Notes: a model not told the origin generated them from the letters alone. DNA of 64,000 nt from Candidatus Buchananbacteria bacterium CG10_big_fil_rev_8_21_14_0_10_33_19 (GCA_002773855.1 PEZY01000005.1:124001-188000); one strand, 5' to 3'. Shown: positions 46,047 to 53,466, counted from the first letter of the stretch. A program made the numbers and translations.

Positions 46047-46496
46047 TTAAAATGGGATGTCTTCAACTTTGATGTCATCATCAGCTTCTGCTACTGATTG
46101 ATCTGATTCATCTGATGGAGCTGAACCATAATTATTATTAGTTGAAGCTCTAGGTGCAGAAGATTGTCCATTTCTTGGTCCTAGCTGAATATTTTCAGCA
46201 ATAATTTCTGTTTTCCAGTGCTTAGCACCTTGCTGATCTGTCCAATTTCTTGTTTGAATTCTTCCTTCAATCATCACTAGACCACCCTTAGTTAAATACT
46301 GACCAACGATTTCTGCTAGTCGTCCCCAAGCTACGACATTATGAAATTCCGCTTGGGTTTGTTTTTGACCTTGATTGTCAGTCCACATTCTATTAGTCGC
46401 TACGCTAAAAGAAGAAACTTGTTGACCATTTGGTGTATTTTTAACTTCCGGATCTTGAGTCACATTACCAATGATTATTGCTTTGTTAAGATTCAT
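46047..46496 (-). CDS. ssb: Single-stranded DNA-binding protein
   Basis: 149 residues: N-terminal OB fold (MNLNKAIIIGNVTQDPEV, FHNVVAWGRLAE), a Gln/Asn/Ser-rich linker and the acidic tip DDIKVEDIPF that docks repair and replication partners. Lies between rpsF and rpsR, as in most bacteria. Confidence 0.97.
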   Translation of the reverse strand: MNLNKAIIIGNVTQDPEVKNTPNGQQVSSFSVATNRMWTDNQGQKQTQAEFHNVVAWGRLAEIVGQYLTKGGLVMIEGRIQTRNWTDQQGAKHWKTEIIAENIQLGPRNGQSSAPRASTNNNYGSAPSDESDQSVAEADDDIKVEDIPF

Positions 46497-46542
46497 AAGA
46501 TTGGTTAATTAATTTATAAAATTCCCTCTTGATATTTGCTAA

Positions 46543-47004
46543 TTAAATTATAGCATCATCACTTAAAATTTCATCAAGCTTATCATCTAAATTTTTCATA
46601 TCAGCTTTCTTAGATTCTCTTGGTTTAGAAGCTCTTTTTTCTTCTACTTTTGGCTTAGATTCCTCAGCTGCTCTCGCTCTTTGTCTTTTTTGTCTCTCAA
46701 TTTCTTCTGGCGTAATTTTTGGTTTAGTAATAATTTGAGATCTCAAAATTTCTTTATCCAATCTAAAATCATTACTAATAGTGGCAATTAAAGTTGGGTC
46801 TTCCAACTCAAATTCAGCAACTACATAATAACCATGATTAACTTTATCAATTGGATAAGCCAATTTCTTTTTACCTAAAAATTCAGTAAAACCTAAAACA
46901 CCACCATATTTTTGTAATAGTGTATTTACCTTGTCTTTAATTGTTTTTAGTTCATCTTCAGTGTACTGATTAGAAACAATATAAAGTAATTCGTAATTTT
47001 TCAT
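46543..47004 (-). CDS. rpsF: Ribosomal protein S6 with charged C-terminal tail
   Basis: 153 residues. Residues 1-95 are S6 (NYELLYIVSNQYTEDEL, GKKKLAYPIDKVNHGYYVV). Residues about 100-153 form a Lys/Arg/Glu-rich extension beyond the usual S6 length. First gene of rpsF-ssb-rpsR. A terminator-like hairpin lies in its leader (47024-47055), suggesting attenuation. Confidence 0.95.
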   Translation of the reverse strand: MKNYELLYIVSNQYTEDELKTIKDKVNTLLQKYGGVLGFTEFLGKKKLAYPIDKVNHGYYVVAEFELEDPTLIATISNDFRLDKEILRSQIITKPKITPEEIERQKRQRARAAEESKPKVEEKRASKPRESKKADMKNLDDKLDEILSDDAII

Positions 47005-47023
47005 TGATTATGTATTTATTTGT

Positions 47024-47055
47024 AAAAAAACAACCCTAAGGCACGCCTTAGAGTT
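47024..47055 (-). promoter_or_regulatory. Possible transcription attenuator in the rpsF leader
   Basis: On the minus strand: a ten-bp stem (aactctaagg / ccttagggtt) with loop cgtg, followed by g and a run of seven T, a textbook intrinsic terminator, placed 20 bases upstream of the rpsF ATG. No minus-strand gene lies upstream to be terminated, so it should act on rpsF itself. A weak competing pairing (gagtt at 47051-47055 with aactc at 47067-47071 of the plus strand) overlaps its stem. Confidence 0.55.
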
Positions 47056-47213
47056 TATTTGAACTGAACTCATAATTTGGCGCCCCTTCTTCTTGTTCGA
47101 CTCCCAAGAAGATTATTCGCTGTAAAGCAAATGTAAAATGGAAAAGGCTTCCTTTTGGATTGAATTTGTTGTAAGCTGATATTAACATATAAATATAAAA
47201 AAAGCAAGAGCCT
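47056..47213. other. Intergenic region between rpsF and the RNA methyltransferase
   Basis: Divergent promoter region. On the minus strand a TTTACA-16-TAATCT box pair (47110-47137) could start the rpsF transcript; a cttcttg/caagaag hairpin follows. The minus-strand reading frame over 47048-47314 has no family features and overlaps a real gene, so no protein is called. Confidence 0.4.
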
Positions 47214-48320
47214 ATGAAAGCAGAATATATATTCATCCTTGGTAACAATACTGAGCTATCAGTCGCCGAAATCAAGGCTTTATACCCAGAAATTGAAATC
47301 ACCAACAAAACCAACCTCTACTTAAGTGGCAAAATAACTGATTTTGACTGTACTAATGCCATCAAAAAATTAGGTGGCACTATTAAAATCGGCCGAGTTA
47401 TTAGTCAAAATATCGATAAAGACCTAATAATCAAGGAAATAGTCGCCAAAAAATCTGAATCCAAAATAAACTATGGTCTTAGTTTTTATGACACCAAACC
47501 TACTAAACTAGGTATGGAGATCAAAAAAGACTTAAAAGACCAGGGTATTTCCAGCCGTTTAGTGACCAGTCAAGAAAAAGTCTTATCATCGGTAATTGTC
47601 GCCAAAAATAAAGTCTTAGAATTTTTAATTCTCCCTAATATGTTAGCCATGACCTGTGCTATTCAAGATTTTGAAGAATACGGCAAAAGGGACTATGGTC
47701 GTCCCAAAAGTGACGCTCATTCTGGTATGTTACCACCCAAACTAGCCAAGATTATGATTAATCTATCAGGCACCACTACTTCAGATACTATTTTAGACCC
47801 TTTTTGTGGTTCTGGCACAATTTTAACCGAAGCCTTGTCACTGGGCTATAAAAATGTTATTGGCAGTGACCTGTCAGCTAAGGCTTGTGAAGACACCAAA
47901 GATAATATTGACTGGCTAAACAACGAATACAATATTACCGATGCTAAATTTCAAATTTATAATATTAATGCCGATAGTCTAAGCAATAAAATAAAACCCG
48001 AATCAGTGAACGCCATTATTACCGAGCCATATTTAGGTCCCACTATCCGTGATGATGAAAAAGAAAGTCATATTTTTAAAATCATGGCCGGCTTAGAAAA
48101 TATTTATCTTAAAGCTTTTGAACAATTTAAAATTATTCTTAAGACAAACAGTTTAGTAGTGATTGTTATCCCCTTTTGGCACTTAAGTGATCGTGAATTT
48201 AGATTACGGATTGAAAACAAAGTGGCCAACCTAGGTTTTAGGCGACTAGACCGTGGCACTCTTATTTATGCCAGAAGTAATCAAAAAGTTTGGCGTCAAA
48301 TCCAAATTTGGCAAAAATAA
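47214..48320 (+). CDS. Trm-G10/UPF0020-type RNA guanine methyltransferase
   Basis: 368 residues. A THUMP-like N-terminal region (about 40-150) precedes a Rossmann methyltransferase: DPFCGSGTILTEAL (SAM loop), GSDLSAKACEDTKDN, and the catalytic-type TEPYLGP in place of (D/N)PPY. Archaeal and eukaryotic Trm11/Trm-G10 enzymes methylate N2 of tRNA G10; many Patescibacteria carry a homologue. ATG at 47214. The stop is followed by a small hairpin. Specific target is inference. Confidence 0.85.
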   Translation: MKAEYIFILGNNTELSVAEIKALYPEIEITNKTNLYLSGKITDFDCTNAIKKLGGTIKIGRVISQNIDKDLIIKEIVAKKSESKINYGLSFYDTKPTKLGMEIKKDLKDQGISSRLVTSQEKVLSSVIVAKNKVLEFLILPNMLAMTCAIQDFEEYGKRDYGRPKSDAHSGMLPPKLAKIMINLSGTTTSDTILDPFCGSGTILTEALSLGYKNVIGSDLSAKACEDTKDNIDWLNNEYNITDAKFQIYNINADSLSNKIKPESVNAIITEPYLGPTIRDDEKESHIFKIMAGLENIYLKAFEQFKIILKTNSLVVIVIPFWHLSDREFRLRIENKVANLGFRRLDRGTLIYARSNQKVWRQIQIWQK

Positions 48321-48322
48321 AA

Positions 48323-48342
48323 GCGGGAATATTTCATCCCGC
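48323..48342 (+). terminator. Weak hairpin after the RNA methyltransferase
   Basis: Stem gcggga / tcccgc with an eight-base loop and no real T-run. It lies between convergent genes and may slow or trim either transcript. Confidence 0.4.
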
Positions 48343-48359
48343 GAAAATTAAAGCTTCAA

Positions 48360-49097
48360 CTAAACTATAACTGAAGCTGTTTGATTGGACTCCTGCCAAG
48401 TCCGAAAGTAGCTGGGCTGAACCGATGGTTGCCAAAACCTCTCCATCAATTCACCAACCACCGCATACAAAAAATGCTTGGCTCGCTGAGCGGCTTCTTT
48501 GGTTTTAATTTCATCAGCCGTAATACTATAGGCGAAACAAACAGCCTGAAACTGAGCGCCAGCCCCAGAAAACACTTGAGCCTCGCCATCTTCAACAGCC
48601 CCCGAAACATCATTATTAAAACGCTGAACGCGATACATGATAGTATAACGACCTTCTGCTGACATTAAAATATCGACCATCGAATAGACACTGGCATAAC
48701 CACGGCCCAATATAACAGTGGCCTGATAATAGTCCAGGCCACCTAATCTTTTGATCGAAGCCTCTTCCAGTTCTGGCAATAGTTGAGTGGGCGGTATTTT
48801 ACGACGGATACAGTAAGTACCGTCTTCTTGTGGCACATTGCCAACCTTACCTTCCACAACTTTAACAACTTGTTCAAAAAATTCCATTTCAGATAACTTG
48901 GGAGCTACAATATAACATCTAATGCCATCATCAAAAAACAAAGTATTAATATTTTCAATATTTTCCAAAACATCAAGAGCCAAATCAACGCAATCACCAG
49001 TCAAAATAATCTGATGAGTACCACTATAAAAATAAGCAGTCACATCATCGCCATTAAAATAAAATCCATTGTCAATTTTTTCTAATTCCTTCAACAT
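48360..49097 (-). CDS. Orphan-family protein, member 1 (paralogue of 51983-52795)
   Basis: 245 residues, no signal peptide or membrane helix, unrecognised. Shares blocks in order with the 52-kb protein: ILTGDCVDLALDVL vs VLTGECVKPGLEAL, VPQEDG vs IPEKDG, ILGRGYASVYSMVDIL vs ILGIGFSNRFSMVEIL, YRVQRF vs YRVQKF, AQVF vs AQTF, LYAVVGE vs LYKFVGE. It has its own promoter (49202-49230), a leader of about 98 bases and a Shine-Dalgarno aggag seven bases before the ATG. Mixed alpha/beta in appearance. Function unknown; a small regulatory or binding role is possible. Confidence 0.75.
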   Translation of the reverse strand: MLKELEKIDNGFYFNGDDVTAYFYSGTHQIILTGDCVDLALDVLENIENINTLFFDDGIRCYIVAPKLSEMEFFEQVVKVVEGKVGNVPQEDGTYCIRRKIPPTQLLPELEEASIKRLGGLDYYQATVILGRGYASVYSMVDILMSAEGRYTIMYRVQRFNNDVSGAVEDGEAQVFSGAGAQFQAVCFAYSITADEIKTKEAAQRAKHFLYAVVGELMERFWQPSVQPSYFRTWQESNQTASVIV

Positions 49098-49201
49098 ACT
49101 ACATCTCCTGTTTTGCGATTTTTACAACCGCAGCCTCTTGCTATTAGCGCTACCACGCACTACTAGTTGTGTAAGGTACAAGCCGTTTTGTACGACTTAG
49201 T

Positions 49202-49230
49202 ATCTTAGCATAAATAACTATTTTTGTCAA
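49202..49230 (-). promoter_or_regulatory. Sigma70 promoter of orphan-family gene 1
   Basis: Minus strand: TTGACA (plus 49225-49230), 17-base spacer ending in TGC, TAAGAT (49202-49207). The transcript would begin near 49195 and have a leader of about 98 bases with a gtacaa/ttgtac hairpin. Confidence 0.7.
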
Positions 49231-49244
49231 TAATCAGCAAAAAT

Positions 49245-49793
49245 CTAATTTTCTTGCTTCAACAGCAAATCCATTAATTTTAGAAAAATTTTAGTATTCA
49301 TCTCCACATCTGACATAGCCCGATGAGCGTCTTTATGTTCAAAACCAAAGTAACTAGCTACGTTGGTTAAAGTATTACTGGGCAAAGATAATAACTTTCT
49401 AGACAATTCTAAAGTATCAATTATCTTGTTTTCTGGTTGTTTTAAGCCCATTCTTTGACAATAATAAACAATAAAAAGCCAATCAAAACCACGAATATTA
49501 TGCCCAACCACAATAGAATCACCAATAAATTCTAAAAAATTTTTAATCACCACATCAATTCCTTGGCCGTTAACTAATAGATATATTTCATTTAAACCAT
49601 GAACTTTTTCGGCTTCTGGCGGAATCGGTTTAGTCGGCTGAGCCAACATTTCAAACCGATTAATCACCTCTTGACCTTTTAACTTCAGAGCGGCAATTTC
49701 CAAAACATCGTCTTTCTCAGGCTTTAAGCCAGAAGTTTCTACGTCAAAAACCGTAAACTCCGTCTCTAAAAATTTTTGGTATTTTTCATCCAT
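49245..49793 (-). CDS. DEDDh 3'-5' exonuclease (DnaQ-like)
   Basis: 182 residues. ExoI FDVETSGL (D, E), ExoII VVGHNIRGFDWLF (D), ExoIII HRAMSDVEMN (H, D) give the full DEDDh set. Could be the proofreading epsilon subunit of DNA polymerase III or a stand-alone exonuclease. The gene is monocistronic and divergent from ychF. Confidence 0.92.
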   Translation of the reverse strand: MDEKYQKFLETEFTVFDVETSGLKPEKDDVLEIAALKLKGQEVINRFEMLAQPTKPIPPEAEKVHGLNEIYLLVNGQGIDVVIKNFLEFIGDSIVVGHNIRGFDWLFIVYYCQRMGLKQPENKIIDTLELSRKLLSLPSNTLTNVASYFGFEHKDAHRAMSDVEMNTKIFLKLMDLLLKQEN

Positions 49794-49874
49794 AACTTAT
49801 ATATTTATTTATCTATAATTTAGATAAACATCTCCATCAATTTTAGGCTAATCTGGAATTTTAATCAACCACCA

Positions 49875-49903
49875 TTGAAAAAATCTTAGCTTTCTGTTAT
49901 AAT
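49875..49903 (+). promoter_or_regulatory. Sigma70 promoter of ychF
   Basis: TTGAAA at 49875-49880, 17-base spacer, perfect TATAAT at 49898-49903, 32 bases before the ychF ATG. Confidence 0.8.
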
Positions 49904-49935
49904 GTCTAGGTTATATTAATCTTAATTTTTAACAA

Positions 49936-50985
49936 ATGGCTCTCTCAGTTGGCATTGTCGGATTACCGAATGTTGGTAAATCCACTCTTTTTAAAGCTTT
50001 AACTAAAAAACAAGTTGACGCTTCTAATTACCCATTTTGTACCATTGATCCCAACGTTGGGGTGGTTGCTGTACCAGACGAACGTCTAGATCAATTAGCT
50101 AAAGTTTCTGGCTCTCAAAAAATACTACCCACCGCCATTGAATTTGTCGATATTGCTGGGCTAGTGGCTGGCGCTCACAAAGGTGAGGGCTTAGGTAATA
50201 AATTTCTAGCTAATATCAGAAACACTGATGCTATTGTTCAAGTTCTTAGACATTTCACTGATAAAGATGTGGCCCACGTTCATGGTAAAGTTGACCCAGA
50301 ATCTGACAAAGGCACAATTAATTTAGAATTAATTTTTGCCGATTTATCTAGTGTCGAAAATCGACTAAACAAAAATGAAAAATTAGCCAGAAGCAATGAC
50401 AAAGAAGCCAAAGAGTTGCAACCAATTTTATTAAAACTAAAACAAGGTTTGGAAAATGAACAATTGGCTATAAATATAATTACTGATGAAGAGGAAAAGG
50501 CCTTGGTTAAAGATTTAAATCTCTTGACTATGAAGCCAATGATTTATGTTTTAAATGTAGATGAAGACAATGTTTTTCAAGAAACTGATTACATTGCCAT
50601 TTCTGCTAAAATCGAAGCTGACCTATCAGAATTGTCATATGACGAAGCTCAAGAATATTTAACCGAATTAAAACTAGACTCTTCGGGCTTAGATAAATTA
50701 ATCAGAAAAGCTTATGAGACATTAAACTTGATTACTTTTTTTACTTCTGGCCCCCAAGAAGCCCGAGCCTGGACCATTAAAAAAGGTTCCAAGGCGCCAC
50801 AAGCCGCTGGTGTTATTCATACCGATTTTGAAAAAGGCTTTATTAGAGCCGAAGTAATTAATTGGCAAGATTTTATTGAGTGTGGTGGTGAAGTCAAAGC
50901 CAAAGAAAAAGGTTTAATTAGATTAGAGGGTAAGGATTATGTCATGGCTGATGGTGATGTTTGCCATTTTAGATTTGCTACTTAA
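49936..50985 (+). CDS. ychF: Ribosome-associated GTPase/ATPase YchF (OLA1-type)
   Basis: 349 residues. P-loop GLPNVGKST (about 8-16), switch region NYPFCTIDPNVG, DIAGLVAGAHKGEGLGN, a coiled-coil insertion (about 130-200), and a C-terminal TGS domain (FFTSGPQEARAW, GVIHTDFEKGFIRAE). YchF binds ATP rather than GTP and associates with ribosomes. Complete and normal in length. A very small membrane gene follows nine bases later and shares its terminator. Confidence 0.97.
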   Translation: MALSVGIVGLPNVGKSTLFKALTKKQVDASNYPFCTIDPNVGVVAVPDERLDQLAKVSGSQKILPTAIEFVDIAGLVAGAHKGEGLGNKFLANIRNTDAIVQVLRHFTDKDVAHVHGKVDPESDKGTINLELIFADLSSVENRLNKNEKLARSNDKEAKELQPILLKLKQGLENEQLAINIITDEEEKALVKDLNLLTMKPMIYVLNVDEDNVFQETDYIAISAKIEADLSELSYDEAQEYLTELKLDSSGLDKLIRKAYETLNLITFFTSGPQEARAWTIKKGSKAPQAAGVIHTDFEKGFIRAEVINWQDFIECGGEVKAKEKGLIRLEGKDYVMADGDVCHFRFAT

Positions 50986-50994
50986 GTTAAATAT

Positions 50995-51129
50995 ATGGAT
51001 GATGATGCCAAATTAAAAATAATACTTTATACCATTGCCATACTTTCGGCAATAGCGGTTATTGGTGTTTGGGAAAATTTTATTAAGCCAATTGCTATAT
51101 TTTTTACTGAATATATTAGTGTAGTTTAG
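50995..51129 (+). CDS. Small single-helix membrane protein
   Basis: 44 residues, ATG at 50995 nine bases after the ychF stop. An acidic start (MDDDAK) precedes a hydrophobic helix (about 9-28), then a short amphipathic tail. A terminator follows at 51149. Coding status rests on position, a start close to ychF and a clean membrane profile. Function unknown. Confidence 0.55.
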   Translation: MDDDAKLKIILYTIAILSAIAVIGVWENFIKPIAIFFTEYISVV

Positions 51130-51148
51130 GTTGATTTTATTATTTACT

Positions 51149-51177
51149 AACAACGTTACTAGCGTTGTTTTTTTTAT
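51149..51177 (+). terminator. Rho-independent terminator after ychF unit
   Basis: Stem aacaacg / cgttgtt (51149-51155 with 51163-51169), seven-base loop, followed by eight T. Confidence 0.85.
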
Positions 51178-51493
51178 TTGATATATTTCTTTTATCCTAT
51201 TTCTTAAAAAGAATATTTCTCTTATTAATTTTTATTACTAATTATCTTTAATAATAACCTTCTCTCCTACTTCTTTAGAAGAAGTAGGACAAGAATCGCC
51301 AGTGAACTCCTTCGTCTATAAAATACCCTTTAAACTTTATTGGTTTCCAAACTCATTAATTTCATCTATTTATATTGGTCGAAATTAATTCAGACATGCG
51401 AAAACTTGGCTTATATAAATAAGCCAACATAAAGTTTAAAAGGCATTTTATGAAGACTCAGTCGTTATACTGGCCCTATTTATTAATATATTT
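51178..51493. other. Gene-free hairpin-rich interval
   Basis: No supported ORF. Contains a nine-bp hairpin cctacttct/agaagtagg (51266-51288), a long imperfect inverted repeat pairing 51318-51343 with 51424-51451, and inside it a perfect nine-bp hairpin ttggcttat/ataagccaa (51406-51427). The segment around 51392-51412 resembles a decayed copy of the first arm of the 175-bp repeat. Confidence 0.6.
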
Positions 51494-51668
51494 TATAAAT
51501 AAATTCGAGCATATGAAAATTTGGATTAAACGGAAAGTAAAATGAGTTACAAAGTTTTTACTGTTTGAGGTGATAGCCGAGTTTAAAAACTTTGTTAGAA
51601 TTTTACTTGAAGTGCCAAATTTTCATCGCTCGGAGCTTTTGGTTACTTTTGGCAATACAAAAGTAACA
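51494..51668. repeat. 175-bp foldback repeat, copy A
   Basis: Ungapped match to 52933-53107 (offset 1439) with seven mismatches counted by hand. Internally it folds back twice: 51506-51524 with 51615-51633 (outer arm) and 51535-51560 with 51584-51608 (inner arm), then a perfect ten-bp hairpin gttacttttg/caaaagtaac at 51642-51667. No ORF. Flanks the GC-rich gene on its left. Confidence 0.93.
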
Positions 51669-51851
51669 GAAAAAGGAAGTAAAAAAGTGACGAAAAGAGA
51701 TTTTACTTTCAAAAATACTAATAACGTATTGTGGATAAAATAACCAACTTATTTACTTACCACACTATATTTATAGTAAAATAGACAAATAAAAAATATC
51801 AAAAAAATATCCAAAATAAGCCAAAAAATAATAAATATCCACCCCTACCAC

Positions 51852-51880
51852 TTGACAAAATTTGATAGGTGTGCTATAGT
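51852..51880 (+). promoter_or_regulatory. Strong sigma70 promoter of GC-rich orphan-family gene
   Basis: Consensus TTGACA at 51852-51857, 17-base spacer ending TGC (extended -10), TATAGT at 51875-51880. Transcription would start near 51887, downstream of the earliest in-frame ATG (51869), which supports the later start at 51983 and a leader of about 96 bases containing a gtggg/cccac-type pairing. Confidence 0.8.
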
Positions 51881-51982
51881 TTAACTATCGCACAACGCGA
51901 GACCTATACTTTATTGGTGTGGGTCGTACTTTTTAGCAAGACCAAGGGAATTACCCCACGGTCAAAATTGGAGATTTCTAAA

Positions 51983-52795
51983 ATGAAAAAGCGTATTGAA
52001 TCCAGATTTACGACGGAAATGCAGAATGTCCCGGCCCAGCTCGTCCTCACCGGCGAGTGTGTCAAACCCGGCCTTGAGGCGCTAGACGCCATCGATGGCC
52101 TCGACGATTTCACCGCCAGAGTGAGGGTGAAGGGTGATGGCTCCAAAGCCGTCATTACAGTGCCGGGATTGAATATCGAGCGGCTAGTGGCCGAAGTGGC
52201 CGCCAAAATCGAGATCAATCTGTCCGACATCCCCGAAAAAGATGGCGGGATCTGGCTCAACAAAGCCGTCCCCCAGTGCATCCCGGTCAAAGACCAGGAC
52301 ATCAAGATTGTCGAAGAAGGTGGTTTCACCTACTGGGCAGTTCGCATGATCCTGGGCATCGGGTTCAGTAACCGGTTCTCGATGGTCGAAATCCTGTTGC
52401 CCACCGAAAGACGGCAGGAGGCCAGGACCTTCATCTATCGGGTTCAAAAGTTTCTGAACAAGATGGATGGAGTTATGCCCGATAGCAGAGCACAGACCTT
52501 CGGCAACCAGAATACGGCCGTGGCTTTCGCCTTCGGACAGAGCGACCCACAGAACTTGGAAGGCATGGCCAAAGTGGCCAAGACAATGCTCTACAAGTTT
52601 GTTGGTGAAGCGACTGTTTGCCTCTACAGCAAGAGGGACTCAGCGGCCAAAACCGGTCGGCAAATGCACTTCGCCACCTCGGTATCGGTAGAGCAATCGA
52701 TGGCGACCCTGGCGGACGCCTTCGACCTGGCCGACTTCTCTTTTGAGGAAGCCATAGCCGAAGACACCGCGGTCACCGAGACCGCCGCCATCTAA
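51983..52795 (+). CDS. Orphan-family protein, member 2: GC-rich gene between foldback repeats
   Basis: 270 residues from the ATG at 51983 (MKKRIESRF), with ggag nine bases upstream. No signal peptide or membrane helix; the last 25 residues are acidic and Ala/Thr-rich. It shares ordered blocks with the 48-kb protein (see that entry). By eye its coding DNA is well over half G+C with C/G at most third positions, against roughly a third G+C in flanking genes, so it looks recently acquired or compositionally isolated. It has its own promoter and terminator and lies between two 175-bp repeats. Not recognised. Confidence 0.85.
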   Translation: MKKRIESRFTTEMQNVPAQLVLTGECVKPGLEALDAIDGLDDFTARVRVKGDGSKAVITVPGLNIERLVAEVAAKIEINLSDIPEKDGGIWLNKAVPQCIPVKDQDIKIVEEGGFTYWAVRMILGIGFSNRFSMVEILLPTERRQEARTFIYRVQKFLNKMDGVMPDSRAQTFGNQNTAVAFAFGQSDPQNLEGMAKVAKTMLYKFVGEATVCLYSKRDSAAKTGRQMHFATSVSVEQSMATLADAFDLADFSFEEAIAEDTAVTETAAI

Positions 52796-52816
52796 GGCAC
52801 ACACCCACCCACACCC

Positions 52817-52846
52817 GAGGGCGGATCACAACGTTGATCCGCCCTC
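52817..52846 (+). terminator. Strong hairpin terminator after GC-rich gene
   Basis: Perfect 12-bp GC-rich stem gagggcggatca / tgatccgccctc with a six-base loop; the tail is AT-rich (aaattattt) rather than a pure T-run. Base composition matches the gene, suggesting both arrived together. Confidence 0.75.
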
Positions 52847-52932
52847 AAATTATTTATACTTACTTTTACTCAGCACTACTGTGCTGTTTTTTTATTTAAT
52901 ATTTTTTAATGTTTGAATTTTTATAATAAATA

Positions 52933-53107
52933 TATAAATAAATTCGAGCATATGAAAATTTGGATTAAACGGAAAGTAAAATGAGTTACAAAGTTTTTAT
53001 TGTTTGAGGCTTTAGCCGAGTTTAAAAACTTTGTTAGAATTTTACTTGGAGTGCCAAATTTTCATCGCTCGGAGCTTTTGGTTACTTTTGGCGGTACAAA
53101 AGTAACA
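52933..53107. repeat. 175-bp foldback repeat, copy B
   Basis: Partner of 51494-51668, in the same orientation. The terminal hairpin gttacttttg/caaaagtaac is at 53081-53106. Differences are clustered in loops and not in the stems. Confidence 0.93.
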
Positions 53108-53248
53108 AAGAAAAATTACTGTCGCGATTTTTGCGGTACTTTTTCTAAAAAAGTACCAATGTGATTTAGAATATAATCATGGCTCGTAGTTTTTGTGTTA
53201 CTTTTTGTTATCAAAAAGTGACGAGAAGAATAATTATCAAAGAAAATT
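53108..53248. repeat. Two further GTACTTTTT/GTTACTTTTT-type hairpins
   Basis: 53135-53157: ggtacttttt / aaaaagtacc with three-base loop. 53197-53222: gttactttttg / caaaaagtgac with four-base loop and one non-Watson-Crick pair. Both are variants of the hairpin that ends the 175-bp repeat, making a run of three. No gene is seen. Confidence 0.7.
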
Positions 53249-53331
53249 AGATTGCTTCGTCCCTCGCAATGACGATATAGGTCAAGAGATTGCTTCGTGC
53301 CCATGCCTACAACAGGCAGGCTCGCAATGAC
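53249..53331. repeat. Two copies of an agattgcttcgt...ctcgcaatgac interspersed palindrome
   Basis: 53249-53273 (short form) and 53287-53331 (with a gcctac...ggcagg insert) share both ends. A third, decayed version of the second half is at 53346-53372. Similar intergenic palindromes with cattgcgag/agcaatct ends occur, as I recall, in many unrelated bacterial genomes. Not coding. Confidence 0.75.
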
Positions 53332-53370
53332 AGAGATATTAAAATCTACAACAGTCAGATTCACAATAAC

Positions 53371-53410
53371 AAATGTATAGAGATATCTCCAGAGATATCT
53401 CTATACATTT
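53371..53410. repeat. Perfect 40-bp palindrome
   Basis: 19-base arms (53371-53389 and 53392-53410) separated by ca. Each arm contains the self-complementary gagatatctc, so it reads as two adjacent ten-base palindromes in a larger one. Could be a dimeric-protein binding site or a foldback left by replication. Confidence 0.85.
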
Positions 53411-53426
53411 TAAAAACCACAAACAA

Positions 53427-53458
53427 AAAAAACAACAGAATTATTTCTATTGTTTTTT
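53427..53458 (-). terminator. Terminator after folD
   Basis: Fourteen-bp stem (aaaaaacaacagaa / ttctattgtttttt, one G-U pair) with a four-base loop. On the minus strand it lies nine bases after the folD stop and ends in a T-run. Confidence 0.8.
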
Positions 53459-53466
53459 TATTCAAA

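Noticed and set aside
47048..47314. Minus-strand frame of 88 codons next to rpsF
   Set aside because: It overlaps the RNA methyltransferase start and the rpsF leader hairpin, and shows no motif.
51869..51982. N-terminal 38 codons before MKKRIESRF in the GC-rich gene
   Set aside because: The start would lie upstream of the predicted transcription start and inside the promoter; the region also has the AT-rich leader composition.
51904..52447. Two antisense frames within the GC-rich gene
   Set aside because: High G+C coding DNA leaves few stops on the other strand; no start signal or family features.
53116..53364. Minus-strand frame of 82 codons over the hairpin run
   Set aside because: It is built entirely from intergenic palindromes; no start signal and no motif.
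51178..53460. CRISPR array or insertion sequence in the repeat island
   Set aside because: Repeats are too few, unevenly spaced and without spacers of set length; no Cas or transposase gene is found.
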